Shown: positions 16,099 through 24,966 of the stretch, piece after piece | Layout of the letters: the number at the start of each line of letters is the position of its first letter | Position numbering within the stretch: position 1 is the stretch's first letter | Assembly: GCA_003169695.1 (NCBI GenBank) | Contig: PNAS01000073.1 | Coordinates: 134,915-198,914 of the forward strand | Length of the DNA stretch: 64,000 bases | Source of the DNA: Spartobacteria bacterium | GTDB taxonomy: Bacteria > Verrucomicrobiota > Verrucomicrobiia > Chthoniobacterales > UBA10450 | Reading direction: 5' to 3' | Made by a program: the position numbers and the translations under genes | The notes under the pieces: model-generated | What the model was told of the DNA's origin: nothing | Databases searched by the model: none | The model's input: only the letters and a program-made list of their open reading frames with translations

Positions 16099-18495
16099 AT
16101 GCTCGGAATTATCGAACGTTACACGAAATGGCTGCATGCGCAGTGGCCTGCGGGCACAGTGGAAAAGCTTCCCGTCTCCGGCCCAGACGGTGTCACTGCT
16201 CAACCTGGCGTAACGATCGTGGGTGATCTGACTGGAATTCCGCTGCTGAAGTTTTCTTCGCACACTGGCGCGCAGGCGGTTCGAGCGATTTTGCGCGAGC
16301 CCAATTTTCAAAAGAACGGCCGGCGCGATTCAGGCACGCTGGATCTCGCGATCATCGGTGCGGGGGTCGCCGGTATTTCGGCGGGGATCGAAGCGAAAAA
16401 GGCGGGACTGAATTTCGTGGTCTTCGAAGCGACTGAAATTTTTTCCACGGTCGTCAACTTCCCGAAAGCAAAACCAATCTACACCTATCCCACGGAGATG
16501 AAGCTTGACGGCGGTTTGCAATTTTCCGCCGAGATCAAAGAAGCGCTCCTGGTGGAAATGGAAGAGCAGCGGCGTGCGGCCGGAATCGAAGTGGCCTGTG
16601 CGCGAATTGAACGCATCGAGCGAAAAGGCGGCGAGCTGATCTTGCACAAGGACGACAAGACGACGATCGCGGCGCGCCGGGCCATCGTCGCGATCGGACG
16701 CAGCGGAAATTTCCGCAAGCTCGGCATTCCCGGCGAAGAGCTCGACAAGGTTTATAACCGTCTTTTCGATCCGCACGAGTTTGCCGGCCAGGACGCGCTC
16801 GTGGTCGGCGGAGGCGACTCCGCGCTGGAGACGGCGATCGCGCTTACGACTTGCGGCGCACGCGTCACGCTCAGTTATCGCCGGCAAGAATTGTCGCGCG
16901 CGAAGCCGGCGAACATCGAGAAAGTCGAGATGCTCGTGCATGATGCGTCGGCCGATGTGCAAATCGAGAACCCCACGTCCGAACGCGTAAACACGGCGTT
17001 GACCTCCGGGATGCGCGGTCAGAAATCCGCCGGATCGCTCAAACTCGCGCTTGGCACCGAAGTGACACGGATCGAGCCGAAGCGGGTTTACCTGAAGAAC
17101 GGAACCGAGGAGGTGTTACCCAACGACGTCGTTTTCACCATGCTCGGACGGGAAGCTCCGCTGGAGTTCTTTCGGCGTTCCGGCATTGCGATTGCGGGCG
17201 AGGGGACGTTACTCGGTTGGATCGCGCTCGGCCTTCTCCTCGCGTTTTGCATTTTCGTTTATTCCTGGAAATCGGGCGGGTTCGCGGAGACGTGGTTGAA
17301 CCCGTTCCCGGAAGACATGCCGGTCGTTCTCAGCTCGTTAGGCGGCTGGTTTCAGGCGCAAGTGGCGGATCGCTCGACCCTACTCGGCACGCTTGCGGTC
17401 TCACTGAAGTCGCGCTCGTTCTACTACACCTTTCTCTACAGCTCATGCATCGTTGCTTTTGGCATCGCGCGAATCCGGCGGCGCAAGACCCCGTACGTCA
17501 CGTTGCAAACCACCGTGCTCATGCTCGTGCAGGTGGTGCCGCTTTTTATCCTGCCCGAGATCGTTCTGCCGTACTTCGGCTACAACGGCTGGTTCGATCA
17601 GGGACCGGGCAAGACGATCGCCGATCACCTTTTCGAATCTTACATTTCGGCCCAGCAATACGCCGCCCATCAATGGCCGGGCTGGGGACATCCGCGCGCG
17701 TACTGGCGCGCCTACGGCTTCATCCTTGCGTGGCCGCTCATGGTCTACAACGTCTTCACGGATGCGCCGCTCGCCTGGTGGCTCGTGATCGCGTTCGTGC
17801 AAACGTTCGTCATCATTCCAGCAATCGTCTGGCGCTGGGGCAAGGGCGCGTACTGCGGGTGGATCTGCTCGTGTGGCGCGCTCGCCGAAACGATGGGCGA
17901 CGAGCAACGCCACAAAATGCCGCATGGCCCATTCTGGAACCGATTGAACATGGCGGGGCAGGTAATCCTGGCGGTCGCCCTTCTTCTTTTGCTCGTTCGC
18001 GTCGCCGGATGGCTCTGGCCGCAGTCGATCGCCGCGTCCGCTTTCCATTTGCTCCTCGAAGGAAAAAATAGCGATGGGAAACTGATCACCTACGCCAACT
18101 ACAAATGGCTCGTCGATGTGTTCCTGGGCGGCATCATTGGCGTCGGTCTTTATTTCAAATACTCCGGCCGCGTTTGGTGCCGGTTTTTTTGTCCGCTCGC
18201 GGCGCTCATGCACATCTATGCGCGTTTCTCGCGCTTCAGGATTTTTCCGGAGAAATCGAAATGCATTTCCTGCAACGTTTGCACATCGGTTTGCCATCAA
18301 GGCATCGACATCATGAACTTCGCGAACAAAGGTCTGCCGATGCAGGATCCGGAATGCGTGCGCTGCTCCGCGTGCGTGCAGCAATGTCCTACGGGCGTTC
18401 TCGCTTTTGGATATTATGACGGCGGGCACCGCGTCGTCCTCGACAAGATTCCGGCCTCACCTGTGCGAATGCGCGAAGGCCATCGTCGTGATTAG
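16099..18495 (+). CDS. FAD/NAD(P)-binding oxidoreductase fused to NapH-like polyferredoxin membrane domain
   Basis: The protein has 798 residues in two halves. Residues about 80-370 form a thioredoxin-reductase-like flavoprotein: first dinucleotide motif AIIGAGVAGISAG (about 84-96), second motif LVVGGGDSALETA (about 234-246), and FTMLGREAPLEFF near the end. From about 375 there are five to six transmembrane helices with NapH/RdxA-type cysteine motifs (YCGWICSCGAL, WCRFFCPLAAL). Two 4Fe-4S ferredoxin motifs follow (CISCNVCTSVCHQG about 721-734, CVRCSACVQQCPTG about 754-767). The design suggests NAD(P)H to FAD to iron-sulfur electron flow across or at the membrane. Acceptor and role are unknown. 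It is a single-gene unit divergent from treZ. Confidence 0.85.
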   Translation: MLGIIERYTKWLHAQWPAGTVEKLPVSGPDGVTAQPGVTIVGDLTGIPLLKFSSHTGAQAVRAILREPNFQKNGRRDSGTLDLAIIGAGVAGISAGIEAKKAGLNFVVFEATEIFSTVVNFPKAKPIYTYPTEMKLDGGLQFSAEIKEALLVEMEEQRRAAGIEVACARIERIERKGGELILHKDDKTTIAARRAIVAIGRSGNFRKLGIPGEELDKVYNRLFDPHEFAGQDALVVGGGDSALETAIALTTCGARVTLSYRRQELSRAKPANIEKVEMLVHDASADVQIENPTSERVNTALTSGMRGQKSAGSLKLALGTEVTRIEPKRVYLKNGTEEVLPNDVVFTMLGREAPLEFFRRSGIAIAGEGTLLGWIALGLLLAFCIFVYSWKSGGFAETWLNPFPEDMPVVLSSLGGWFQAQVADRSTLLGTLAVSLKSRSFYYTFLYSSCIVAFGIARIRRRKTPYVTLQTTVLMLVQVVPLFILPEIVLPYFGYNGWFDQGPGKTIADHLFESYISAQQYAAHQWPGWGHPRAYWRAYGFILAWPLMVYNVFTDAPLAWWLVIAFVQTFVIIPAIVWRWGKGAYCGWICSCGALAETMGDEQRHKMPHGPFWNRLNMAGQVILAVALLLLLVRVAGWLWPQSIAASAFHLLLEGKNSDGKLITYANYKWLVDVFLGGIIGVGLYFKYSGRVWCRFFCPLAALMHIYARFSRFRIFPEKSKCISCNVCTSVCHQGIDIMNFANKGLPMQDPECVRCSACVQQCPTGVLAFGYYDGGHRVVLDKIPASPVRMREGHRRD

Positions 18496-18501
18496 CAAGA
18501 T

Positions 18502-18574
18502 GGTAGGGCGACACTCCGTGGGGTCGAAACGGTCGGCCAAGCCGCGCCAAGGCGCGAAAGAATCTCGCCCTACC
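18502..18574. repeat. Palindromic repeat with 10-bp arms (GGTAGGGCGA / TCGCCCTACC)
   Basis: A perfect 10-bp inverted repeat (18502-18511 and 18565-18574) encloses a GC-rich spacer with its own smaller hairpins (GGCCAAGCCGCGCCAAGGC). The arm TAGGGCG recurs in the elements at 43968 and 45031. It lies between the flavin fusion gene and the damaged upp gene and could form a terminator-like structure, though no T-run follows. Confidence 0.6.
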
Positions 18575-18590
18575 AACACAGACTCAAATC

Positions 18591-19215
18591 ATGGGCGAAT
18601 ACAGATCCTGGATCACCCTCTTGTCGCGACGGGACTCTCGATTCTCCGGGCAAAAACGACCACGCCCGATCTTTTTCGGCGCCAGTTGCAGGAGATCGCA
18701 ATTCTTCTTTTCGCCGAAGCATCGCGCAGCTGGGGATCGCCCCGATTGTAGTTGAGACCCCGCTCGCATCATGCGCGGGAGCGGTTCTCGCAAAACCAAT
18801 CGTTCTTGTCCCGATTCTCCGCGCCGGTCTCGGCATGCTAGACGGAATCATTCGGGTCGTTCCGGATGCGAGTATCGGCCATATCGGACTTTATCGCGAC
18901 GCCGAAACACTCCGGCCCGTCAGTTACTATGATCGTCTGCCGGTTAAGATCGCGGCCGCCGCAGTGCTGCTGCTGGATCCGATGCTGGCGACCGGACACA
19001 GCGCCTGCGAAGCCGCCTCGATCTTAAAAGCGCAAGGCGCGCGGCATATCCAATTTCTCTGCGTGCTCGCGTGCCTGCCCGGCGTGCAGCAATTTCAGAG
19101 CGAACATCCGGACGTCCCAATCATCACTGCCGCGGTCGATCCCGGATTAAACAAGTTTGGTTACATCGTGCCCGGCCTTGGCGACGCGGGTGATCGCTAT
19201 TTCGGAACGGGTTAG
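18591..19215 (+). pseudogene. upp: Uracil phosphoribosyltransferase with two apparent frameshifts
   Basis: The complete Upp protein can be read only by changing frame twice. ATG at 18591 begins MG, then the frame must shift by one base in the GGG run (18593-18595) to read RIQILDHPLVATGLSIL. After AILLFAEASRSWG, a second shift at the GGGG run (18732-18735) continues IAPIVVETPLASC to the end. The catalytic C-terminal half is intact (LVPILRAGLGMLDG; PRPP loop LLLDPMLATGHSA; GYIVPGLGDAGDRYFGTG). Adding one G to each G-run restores a normal protein of about 208 residues, so either both are sequencing errors in homopolymers or the gene is recently inactivated. The product would salvage uracil to UMP. 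Confidence 0.85.
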
Positions 19216-19305
19216 CGAAGAGGGTTCGGCAGTTTTGATCCAAGGTCAGTCGCCGGCTCTGAACGTGAGCTTGATTAGCCTGCCGCGAAAGTTTGAAATG
19301 CGGAC

Positions 19306-20259
19306 ATGAACGGGGATCAACCCAAGATAGAGATCTTTGAGCCGTTTGGCGCCGCGCTCGAAGTGATGAAGAGAATTCTCTTTCAGCCTTTCGACTTCGC
19401 AAAATGGTGCGTGATCGGTTTCGCGGCATTTTTGAGCGGTTCCTGGGGAACTGGCTTCCGGTTCCATTTCCCTTGGAACGGAAATTGGAATTTCCGATCG
19501 ACCAGTTACCATAATGTTCCGATCGCCGAGTCGCTGCCGTCATGGTTGCTCCCGTTCATTATCGCCATCGCGGTTTTCGTGCTCATCTGGATTTTCGTCC
19601 TCATGTGGGTCGTGGCGCGCGGCCGGTTTATCTTCACAGATTGCGTCGTAAAAAACCGCGCGGCGATCGTCGCGCCCTGGCGGGAGTACCGGCGCGAAGG
19701 CAACAGCTTCTTCTTGTTCTCTCTCGCGGTGGCGCTTCTGGCCATGGTGATAATGGTGGCGTTAGTTTTGCTGATCGTCGTGCCGTTGGGATTATTCCCC
19801 GGTGGAAAGGGGACGGCCGGGCTCGGTGCTGCGGCAGTGTTCGCGTTCGTCTTCATCGGGCTAGTGTGGCTGGCTTTCGCGATCTTCTTCGCCGTCGTGA
19901 GCCAGTTCATGGTTCCAGTGATGTACCGTCGTCGCTGCCTCGCGCGAGCAGCGTTTTTCGATGTGTCGAAGCTTGTGCTCGCGCGGCCGGGTCCATTTGT
20001 TCTGTTCGTCCTGTTTGGGATTGTCCTCGTGATGGCGCTGGTCCTCGCCAGTATGATCGTTTCCTGCCTGACCTGTTGTATTGCGGGACTTCCCTATGTC
20101 AGCTCCGTGGTCCTTCTTCCCGCCTTCGTTTGGCTAATTGCGTTCAAGCTTTTGTTTCTGCAACAATTCGGGCCGGAATATGACGTCTGGGCGGCTGCGG
20201 ATGTCTCGCCGCCCGCTTCGCCGGCAGCGCCGTCGAATGTGCCTCCACCACTAACCTAA
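19306..20259 (+). CDS. Multi-pass membrane protein of unknown function
   Basis: The protein has 317 residues with about six transmembrane segments (around 33-50, 75-100, 135-165, 170-200, 225-255 and 260-285). It starts with a cytoplasmic EIFEPFGAALEVMKRILFQPFD segment and ends with a Pro/Ala-rich tail. Motifs such as RGRFIFTDCVVKNRAAIVAPW between helices 2 and 3 recur in large integral membrane families of Verrucomicrobia and Planctomycetes, but I do not recognise a function. It is a single gene between upp and the convergent PHP-glycosyltransferase gene. Confidence 0.75.
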   Translation: MNGDQPKIEIFEPFGAALEVMKRILFQPFDFAKWCVIGFAAFLSGSWGTGFRFHFPWNGNWNFRSTSYHNVPIAESLPSWLLPFIIAIAVFVLIWIFVLMWVVARGRFIFTDCVVKNRAAIVAPWREYRREGNSFFLFSLAVALLAMVIMVALVLLIVVPLGLFPGGKGTAGLGAAAVFAFVFIGLVWLAFAIFFAVVSQFMVPVMYRRRCLARAAFFDVSKLVLARPGPFVLFVLFGIVLVMALVLASMIVSCLTCCIAGLPYVSSVVLLPAFVWLIAFKLLFLQQFGPEYDVWAAADVSPPASPAAPSNVPPPLT

Positions 20260-20320
20260 CGGAGTGATTTGCTCGTGAAGCAACGCAGCCCTTATGGGTG
20301 CGCCACGGTCGTTCTGGAAT

Positions 20321-22723
20321 TCATAGACCGGTCGTATGCCAGAACTTCTGGAAGGCTCCCGGCCAGCTGCGATCCACCACGCTCTGGCGCGCTTTCTCTC
20401 CCATGCGCGCTCGCATTTTTTGATCGCCAACCAGAAGCGCAATCGCGCGCGCGACATCTTCTACATCGTGGGCTTTCGTCACCAGTCCATTGACTCCGTC
20501 CTCCACCAATTCCTTTGGGCCGCCGAGATCGGAGACGATCACCGGAAGTCCGGAAGCTTGCGCTTCGATGACCACGTTCCCAAAGGTATCGGTCGTGCTT
20601 GGAAAAACAAAAATGTCCGCCGATGCGTACGCCGTCGCGAGCGGCTCGCCCGTGAGATACCCCAGGAAAACCGCCTCGGGCAACGCGGCCGCCAGCGCAT
20701 CTGAGTGCGGGCCCTGCCCTACGATGAATAGCTGCACTGGCTGGCCCGCCTCGCGGATCTTGTCATAAGCTGCCGCCAGCACATCGAGATCTTTCTCGCG
20801 CGAGATGCGGCCGACATATAGCAATCGAACGCTGCTGCCATTCGCTCCGAAGCGCTGCCAGTAGGATGGATCGCGCCGCGCCGGATGGAACAAATCGGTG
20901 TCGAGCCCGCGCGGCAGGATCTTCAACTTCTCCGGCGCAAACCCGCGGTCGATCCAGCATTTCCGGTATTGCTCCGAGTTCACGAAGACCGTGTCGATCT
21001 GCCCGTAGAGCCACTGCATGTAGCTCCAGGCCAGGCTTTCGAGGAAACGGTCTTCTGTCAAAATGCGGACGTACTCCGGAATATCGGTGTGATAAATCCC
21101 GCTGGTTTGCAGGTTCAACATCTTAGCGGCCAGCAATCCCGTGAGGCCAATCGGTCCGGGCGTGCTGATAATGATCTCGGTGAATTGTTCCCGCTGAACG
21201 TAATCGAGGATCTGCATGATGGGCGGGAAGCTCAGCCGTTGCAGCTCGTACTCCGGCAATTCGAACTCGCCAATCGGCCTGAAATTCTTGATCGGAATGT
21301 CGTCGACCTTTAGATCCCGGCGGGAGGTAATGACTATCAACTTTTCGCCGGCCGCAACGCCCGCCGCCGTCATCTTCCGAATCGTGTTTGCGACCCCATT
21401 CACGTCCTCGAGCGTGTCGGTAAACCACGCCCGCTTTCGGTTTTGCAGCGCAAGCGGAATCGAACCTGTCATCTGCAAGAAAATCTCCCGCAGCCACCTG
21501 CGAGAAGGAGCCTGGCTATGGAAAGCGTAGATGTAGGGCGAGAGCAGAACTATGATCGGTGCGATCCCGCTCAATGCCTGCATGCTTTCGATCACGTTCC
21601 CGGTTCTGATCTGCTGGACGAATTTCTCGAAGAAACGAAACGCGAGCTGTTCGCAAACCAGGTTCGCCATTAGGAAAGTTCGCCGCTCCGGCTCTGTCAC
21701 GCCTTCCATCTCCTTGGCCAACTGCGCCTTCACTTTTGGGCGCGCGAAATGTTTCGAGAGGCCCTTCCAAAGCGAAACGTTCCCCGGTTTCGCCAGCTCG
21801 AAAATTTTTCCAGACATCACGCCTTGGGCGATGAAGGTGGCTTTTTCGCGCAAGGTGAATTCGGTCGGATCGCGCCCTTCCATGAACCGCGAGAACATCG
21901 TCTCCAACAATGGAGCGCTCGGTCCGAGGCGTTCCGTGAAGCGGTCTTGGATAAAACAGGAAACGGTGTTGTAAAAACCGTGGGACAAGGCGAGCGGAGT
22001 GCCGCCCTCGCCCCGCGCAACGCATTTACCTTCGCGGACGTGCTGAAGAAATTCCTTCGCGGTTCGTGTGCGCGGTGTTTCCGTGTAAGAGCCGGCCACA
22101 AACTGTCCGCCGTGGTCGTCCGAGCCGCCGGTGAAGATCTTCTTCCATGGCTCGGCGTGGGTCGGTTGGAGATCATGACGGTTCGCCAGCTCCTCGATTT
22201 TTTGGGACGTCAGGCCGGAGAGGAGTTCCCGGGCCAGCACGCTCAGGAGTGCGTCGCGCAAGCCGTTGATGCCTTCAAAGTGTTTGAAAAGGAGAATCAG
22301 CCGTTCGAGGTGGGAAGCTTCGAGTTTGCCGTTGATGCTGTAGAGCGGGTGCGCAACCGAATGGCTTATCGCCGCTTTTTGGAGATAGCTTTGCAGGTCG
22401 TAGATGTTCTCTCGAAGAGCCGAGATTTCTGAATGCTGCGCTTCGGAAATTCCCCAGACGAGCAGGTGAAGTTTGCACGGATCGTGAGGAAAATACGTAG
22501 TAACTTCCTCACTGATAAAAGTATGATCAAGCTCTGCTATTGCGAGATTGCCATCGATCGTGTCGTGATCGGTGATTGTAACGAAATCCATTCCGCGCTC
22601 GCGAAGTAACCGATAGAGCTCTCGCGGATCGGTATAACTGTCTGGAAAATCGAACCGCCGAAAGAGCCACTCCTCGGACCGCGCGCTGAAGCGGGAATGA
22701 ATGTGGAGATCGCAAAGGCTCAT
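20321..22723 (-). CDS. PHP phosphoesterase domain fused to GT4 glycosyltransferase
   Basis: The protein has 800 residues. The N-terminal quarter is a PHP metal-dependent phosphoesterase: CDLHIHSRFS (His 7, 9), FVTITDHDT (about 48-56), SHSVAHPLYS and GGSDDHGG (about residue 205). A helical middle region follows. The C-terminal 370 residues are a GT-B glycosyltransferase of family 4: GIYHTDIPEYV, a nucleotide-sugar site at LLYVGRISREKDLDVL, and the acceptor-side EX7E-like SSTDTF..EAQASGLPVIV and DLGGPKELV. A membrane-lipid (phosphatidylinositol-mannoside-like) transfer is plausible for GT4, but the substrate is unknown. It starts 10 nt after a polysaccharide-deacetylase-like gene on the same strand, pointing to cell-surface glycan or glycolipid synthesis. 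Confidence 0.88.
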   Translation of the reverse strand: MSLCDLHIHSRFSARSEEWLFRRFDFPDSYTDPRELYRLLRERGMDFVTITDHDTIDGNLAIAELDHTFISEEVTTYFPHDPCKLHLLVWGISEAQHSEISALRENIYDLQSYLQKAAISHSVAHPLYSINGKLEASHLERLILLFKHFEGINGLRDALLSVLARELLSGLTSQKIEELANRHDLQPTHAEPWKKIFTGGSDDHGGQFVAGSYTETPRTRTAKEFLQHVREGKCVARGEGGTPLALSHGFYNTVSCFIQDRFTERLGPSAPLLETMFSRFMEGRDPTEFTLREKATFIAQGVMSGKIFELAKPGNVSLWKGLSKHFARPKVKAQLAKEMEGVTEPERRTFLMANLVCEQLAFRFFEKFVQQIRTGNVIESMQALSGIAPIIVLLSPYIYAFHSQAPSRRWLREIFLQMTGSIPLALQNRKRAWFTDTLEDVNGVANTIRKMTAAGVAAGEKLIVITSRRDLKVDDIPIKNFRPIGEFELPEYELQRLSFPPIMQILDYVQREQFTEIIISTPGPIGLTGLLAAKMLNLQTSGIYHTDIPEYVRILTEDRFLESLAWSYMQWLYGQIDTVFVNSEQYRKCWIDRGFAPEKLKILPRGLDTDLFHPARRDPSYWQRFGANGSSVRLLYVGRISREKDLDVLAAAYDKIREAGQPVQLFIVGQGPHSDALAAALPEAVFLGYLTGEPLATAYASADIFVFPSTTDTFGNVVIEAQASGLPVIVSDLGGPKELVEDGVNGLVTKAHDVEDVARAIALLVGDQKMRARMGEKARQSVVDRSWPGAFQKFWHTTGL

Positions 22724-22733
22724 GCAGGAAGGG

Positions 22734-23546
22734 CTAAGCGCCGCGGCGGGTCCGCCTTTCCGCGATCCAGTCTCGATATGTCATCGCGGTCCGATTTTCG
22801 ACTAGTCGATCGGTCAGCCGCAGGATCTGCTGCCAGATCTCAGGGTGATCCCGATCGGGCGGGTGAATGCTCACGCGCGCGAGCGGCGCAACGGCGAGTT
22901 GACGGGCCAGCACACCATTCCACGCCAGGCTCGCGGTACGACGCCAGCCGCTCCGCACACTATAGGCGAGTGTTCGTGCGAAAAAATTGTCTCCAGAACG
23001 CAAGTCCCGCACCCCCGTCAATCTTGTCGTGTATTCCATTTCCGCTTCCGCAGCCGCCCGCTCCGCGGCCGAGCCAAGCAGCCACGCGGGAGCGATGAAA
23101 CCTCGCGGCGTCAGTCCCGCCCTGACAAATTCCTCGCGCGCGCGCATGATTCGACGAAATGCTTCGTCGTAGTCGAGGTCATAAAATTCCCCTTCGTCGT
23201 TGGTATAAAGCCGGGTGAAGAACTTTTCGTGCAGGTTTTCCCCGTTTCGACGCGGCCTCTCATGAAAGTAGCCGTGGATCACGATCTCGTGTCCCTGCGC
23301 TTCTAAATCCTGGAGCCAGCGCACGAAACCGCGATCTTCCGTGGAAGAGCCACGGTGGTGATAGTTCGGTACCACAAGTAGTGAGCAAACCGAAACGCGA
23401 TGGTGGGAAAGCTCCGCCACAATTTTTTCCGCCGCTGCTCGAGTCGCTGGCGCGACGTCATGCACTGAAACGATCAGAGCTTCGCGATCCGCTTCCGCCG
23501 AGAGAGCGAAGATGGAAGACAACGATGTCGCAGTGGCGCCGGTCAC
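22734..23546 (-). CDS. DUF2334 polysaccharide deacetylase-like protein
   Basis: The protein has about 271 residues with a NodB-like (beta/alpha)7 fold of the DUF2334 type. The first metal motif is IVSVHDVAPAT, the His pair is GHEIVIHGYFHE, the later motifs are FIAPAWL and VSIHPPDR. It probably removes acetyl groups from a surface or lipid-linked sugar. The start is uncertain: GTG at 23546 is used; a TTG at 23576 or an inner TTG are alternatives. No signal peptide is evident, so the enzyme is probably cytoplasmic. Its stop lies 10 nt before the PHP-glycosyltransferase start, so the two are an operon. Confidence 0.78.
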   Translation of the reverse strand: MTGATATSLSSIFALSAEADREALIVSVHDVAPATRAAAEKIVAELSHHRVSVCSLLVVPNYHHRGSSTEDRGFVRWLQDLEAQGHEIVIHGYFHERPRRNGENLHEKFFTRLYTNDEGEFYDLDYDEAFRRIMRAREEFVRAGLTPRGFIAPAWLLGSAAERAAAEAEMEYTTRLTGVRDLRSGDNFFARTLAYSVRSGWRRTASLAWNGVLARQLAVAPLARVSIHPPDRDHPEIWQQILRLTDRLVENRTAMTYRDWIAERRTRRGA

Positions 23547-23611
23547 GCTGGATTTTCTATCCCAACCGCAAAGCAAACAAGCCTAATCGCTTTAGTAGCT
23601 CGCGCTACATT

Positions 23612-24019
23612 TCAGCGCGCCATACGAAGAATCTCCTGAAACTCCACGCGGGTCAGTGCCTGGACCGATAAGCGCGACAGACGCAGCAGCGTCATCTCTT
23701 TCAGTCTCGGGTTGCCCTTGATCTCCTCGAGCGTCACGCGCCGCGGCACGGCTTTCTCTGGCGCAAGATCCACCGCGCTCCAATCGCCCTCCGTCGCCGT
23801 CGGATCCGGATAAGCTTCCCGGATCACTTTAGCGATTCCTACGACGGCCTTCTCGCTCACACTGTGATAAAAAAGCACCGCGTCGCCCTTCCGCATTGCA
23901 CGCAGGTTATTCCGCGCCGTGTAATTCCGGACGCCGGTCCAAGGCGTTTTGCCATCCGCGACGAAATTCGCCCACGAATAAGCGGACGGTTCCTGTTTCA
24001 CGAGCCAGAATTGTTTCAC
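23612..24019 (-). CDS. EVE domain protein
   Basis: The protein has 135 residues, nearly all a single EVE (PUA-like) domain: FWLVKQEPSAYSWANF at the start, WTGVRNYTARNNLRAM, KGDAVLFYHS, VVGIAKVIREAYPD and an end of LTRVEFQEILRMA. EVE domains bind modified bases in RNA or DNA and sometimes accompany restriction or defence genes; none is adjacent here. The start is GTG. It reads alone on the minus strand between the deacetylase gene and a dispersed palindrome. Confidence 0.9.
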   Translation of the reverse strand: MKQFWLVKQEPSAYSWANFVADGKTPWTGVRNYTARNNLRAMRKGDAVLFYHSVSEKAVVGIAKVIREAYPDPTATEGDWSAVDLAPEKAVPRRVTLEEIKGNPRLKEMTLLRLSRLSVQALTRVEFQEILRMAR

Positions 24020-24074
24020 GCAGGTCTACCTAGAGCACCGGCAGCGATTCGACAACTGCGCGGCGAAAAATTCT

Positions 24075-24195
24075 GTCATCCCGAGCCGCGCAGACGGCGA
24101 GGGACCTCTCAATTGCAATGGCCGTCACCCAAATGAATTGGACGCGGAAATTTGCAGTTGAGAGGTCCTTCATCGTCTGCGCGATTCAGGATGAC
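24075..24195. repeat. Dispersed palindrome GTCATCCCGAG...GGATGAC, full copy 1
   Basis: This is a 121-bp element whose left arm starts GTCATCCCGAGCCGCGCAGA and continues CGGCGAGGGACCTCTCAA. The right arm is its near-perfect reverse complement ending GATTCAGGATGAC, with a short central spacer. The same element appears at 26741-26878 and 36124-36278 and in reduced form at 7764 and 39846. It would form one long hairpin in RNA or single-stranded DNA. Confidence 0.8.
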
Positions 24196-24277
24196 ATCCT
24201 CGTTTTGCGTGCCTCGGCGTGCTCCATCATATCGTCACAATTCGACAACTGCGCTCCAGTGTTTCACACTCGCTCTG

Positions 24278-24961
24278 ATGTCACGTGGCGCGTTTATCAC
24301 GTTCGAGGGATCGGAAGGTTGCGGGAAATCAACGCAAGTGAAGCGACTTGCGTCGCGCCTCGAACAGGCCGGGGTGCCTGTGCTCATAACGCGGGAGCCG
24401 GGCGGCACCGCGATTGGGGAGAAGATTCGGGACCTCCTCCAGTTCGCGCCGGAAAGTTTTGCCATGGCGCCCGAGACCGAACTGTTGCTCTTCGAGGCAA
24501 GTCGCAGCCAGCTCGTGCGCGAAACCATCCGGCCGGCGCTGGAGCAGGAATCGGTGGTGATTTCCGATCGTTTTTTTGATTCGACCACCGTTTACCAGGG
24601 CGTCGCGCGCAAACTCGAGCCGGGCATTGTCGAGAAGCTGAATGAATTTGCCGTGGGTGCAGAGAGACCAGACCTCACCTTTATCCTCGATGTGAATGTC
24701 GCGACAGCCCGCGCGCGCATGTTGCGACGCGTGCGTCCCGTGCAAGCTCTCGATCGCATGGAACAGGAGCCGCTCGAGTTCTATGAACGAGTGTGTGAAG
24801 GCTACCGCGAGCTTGCGCGCCGCGAACCCACACGGATTTACTTGCTCGATGGCTCCCTTTCACCCGATGAAATCGAAAGCAAAATCTGGCGCGAAGTATC
24901 GGCACGTTTCCCCGCGATTTTAGCGCTGCGGAAAAAAGGGGACACGGCTCGCGCCTCGTAA
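24278..24961 (+). CDS. tmk: Thymidylate kinase
   Basis: It phosphorylates dTMP to dTDP. The P-loop is FEGSEGCGKST (about residues 8-18). The DRX motif is VVISDRFFDSTTVYQG, and TREPGGTAIGEKIRDLL is the conserved substrate segment. At 227 residues it is slightly long, with a Lys/Ala-rich tail. The start is the ATG at 24278 (MSRGAFITFEG); an upstream in-frame extension runs through the dispersed repeat and is not coding. holB starts 5 nt after the stop, the common tmk-holB pairing. Confidence 0.95.
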   Translation: MSRGAFITFEGSEGCGKSTQVKRLASRLEQAGVPVLITREPGGTAIGEKIRDLLQFAPESFAMAPETELLLFEASRSQLVRETIRPALEQESVVISDRFFDSTTVYQGVARKLEPGIVEKLNEFAVGAERPDLTFILDVNVATARARMLRRVRPVQALDRMEQEPLEFYERVCEGYRELARREPTRIYLLDGSLSPDEIESKIWREVSARFPAILALRKKGDTARAS

Positions 24962-24966
24962 GATCG

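Noticed and set aside
17443..18429. A 328-residue minus-strand open frame opposite the flavin/FeS fusion gene
   Set aside because: Antisense of transmembrane and ferredoxin codons; composition is His/Arg-rich and no motif fits.
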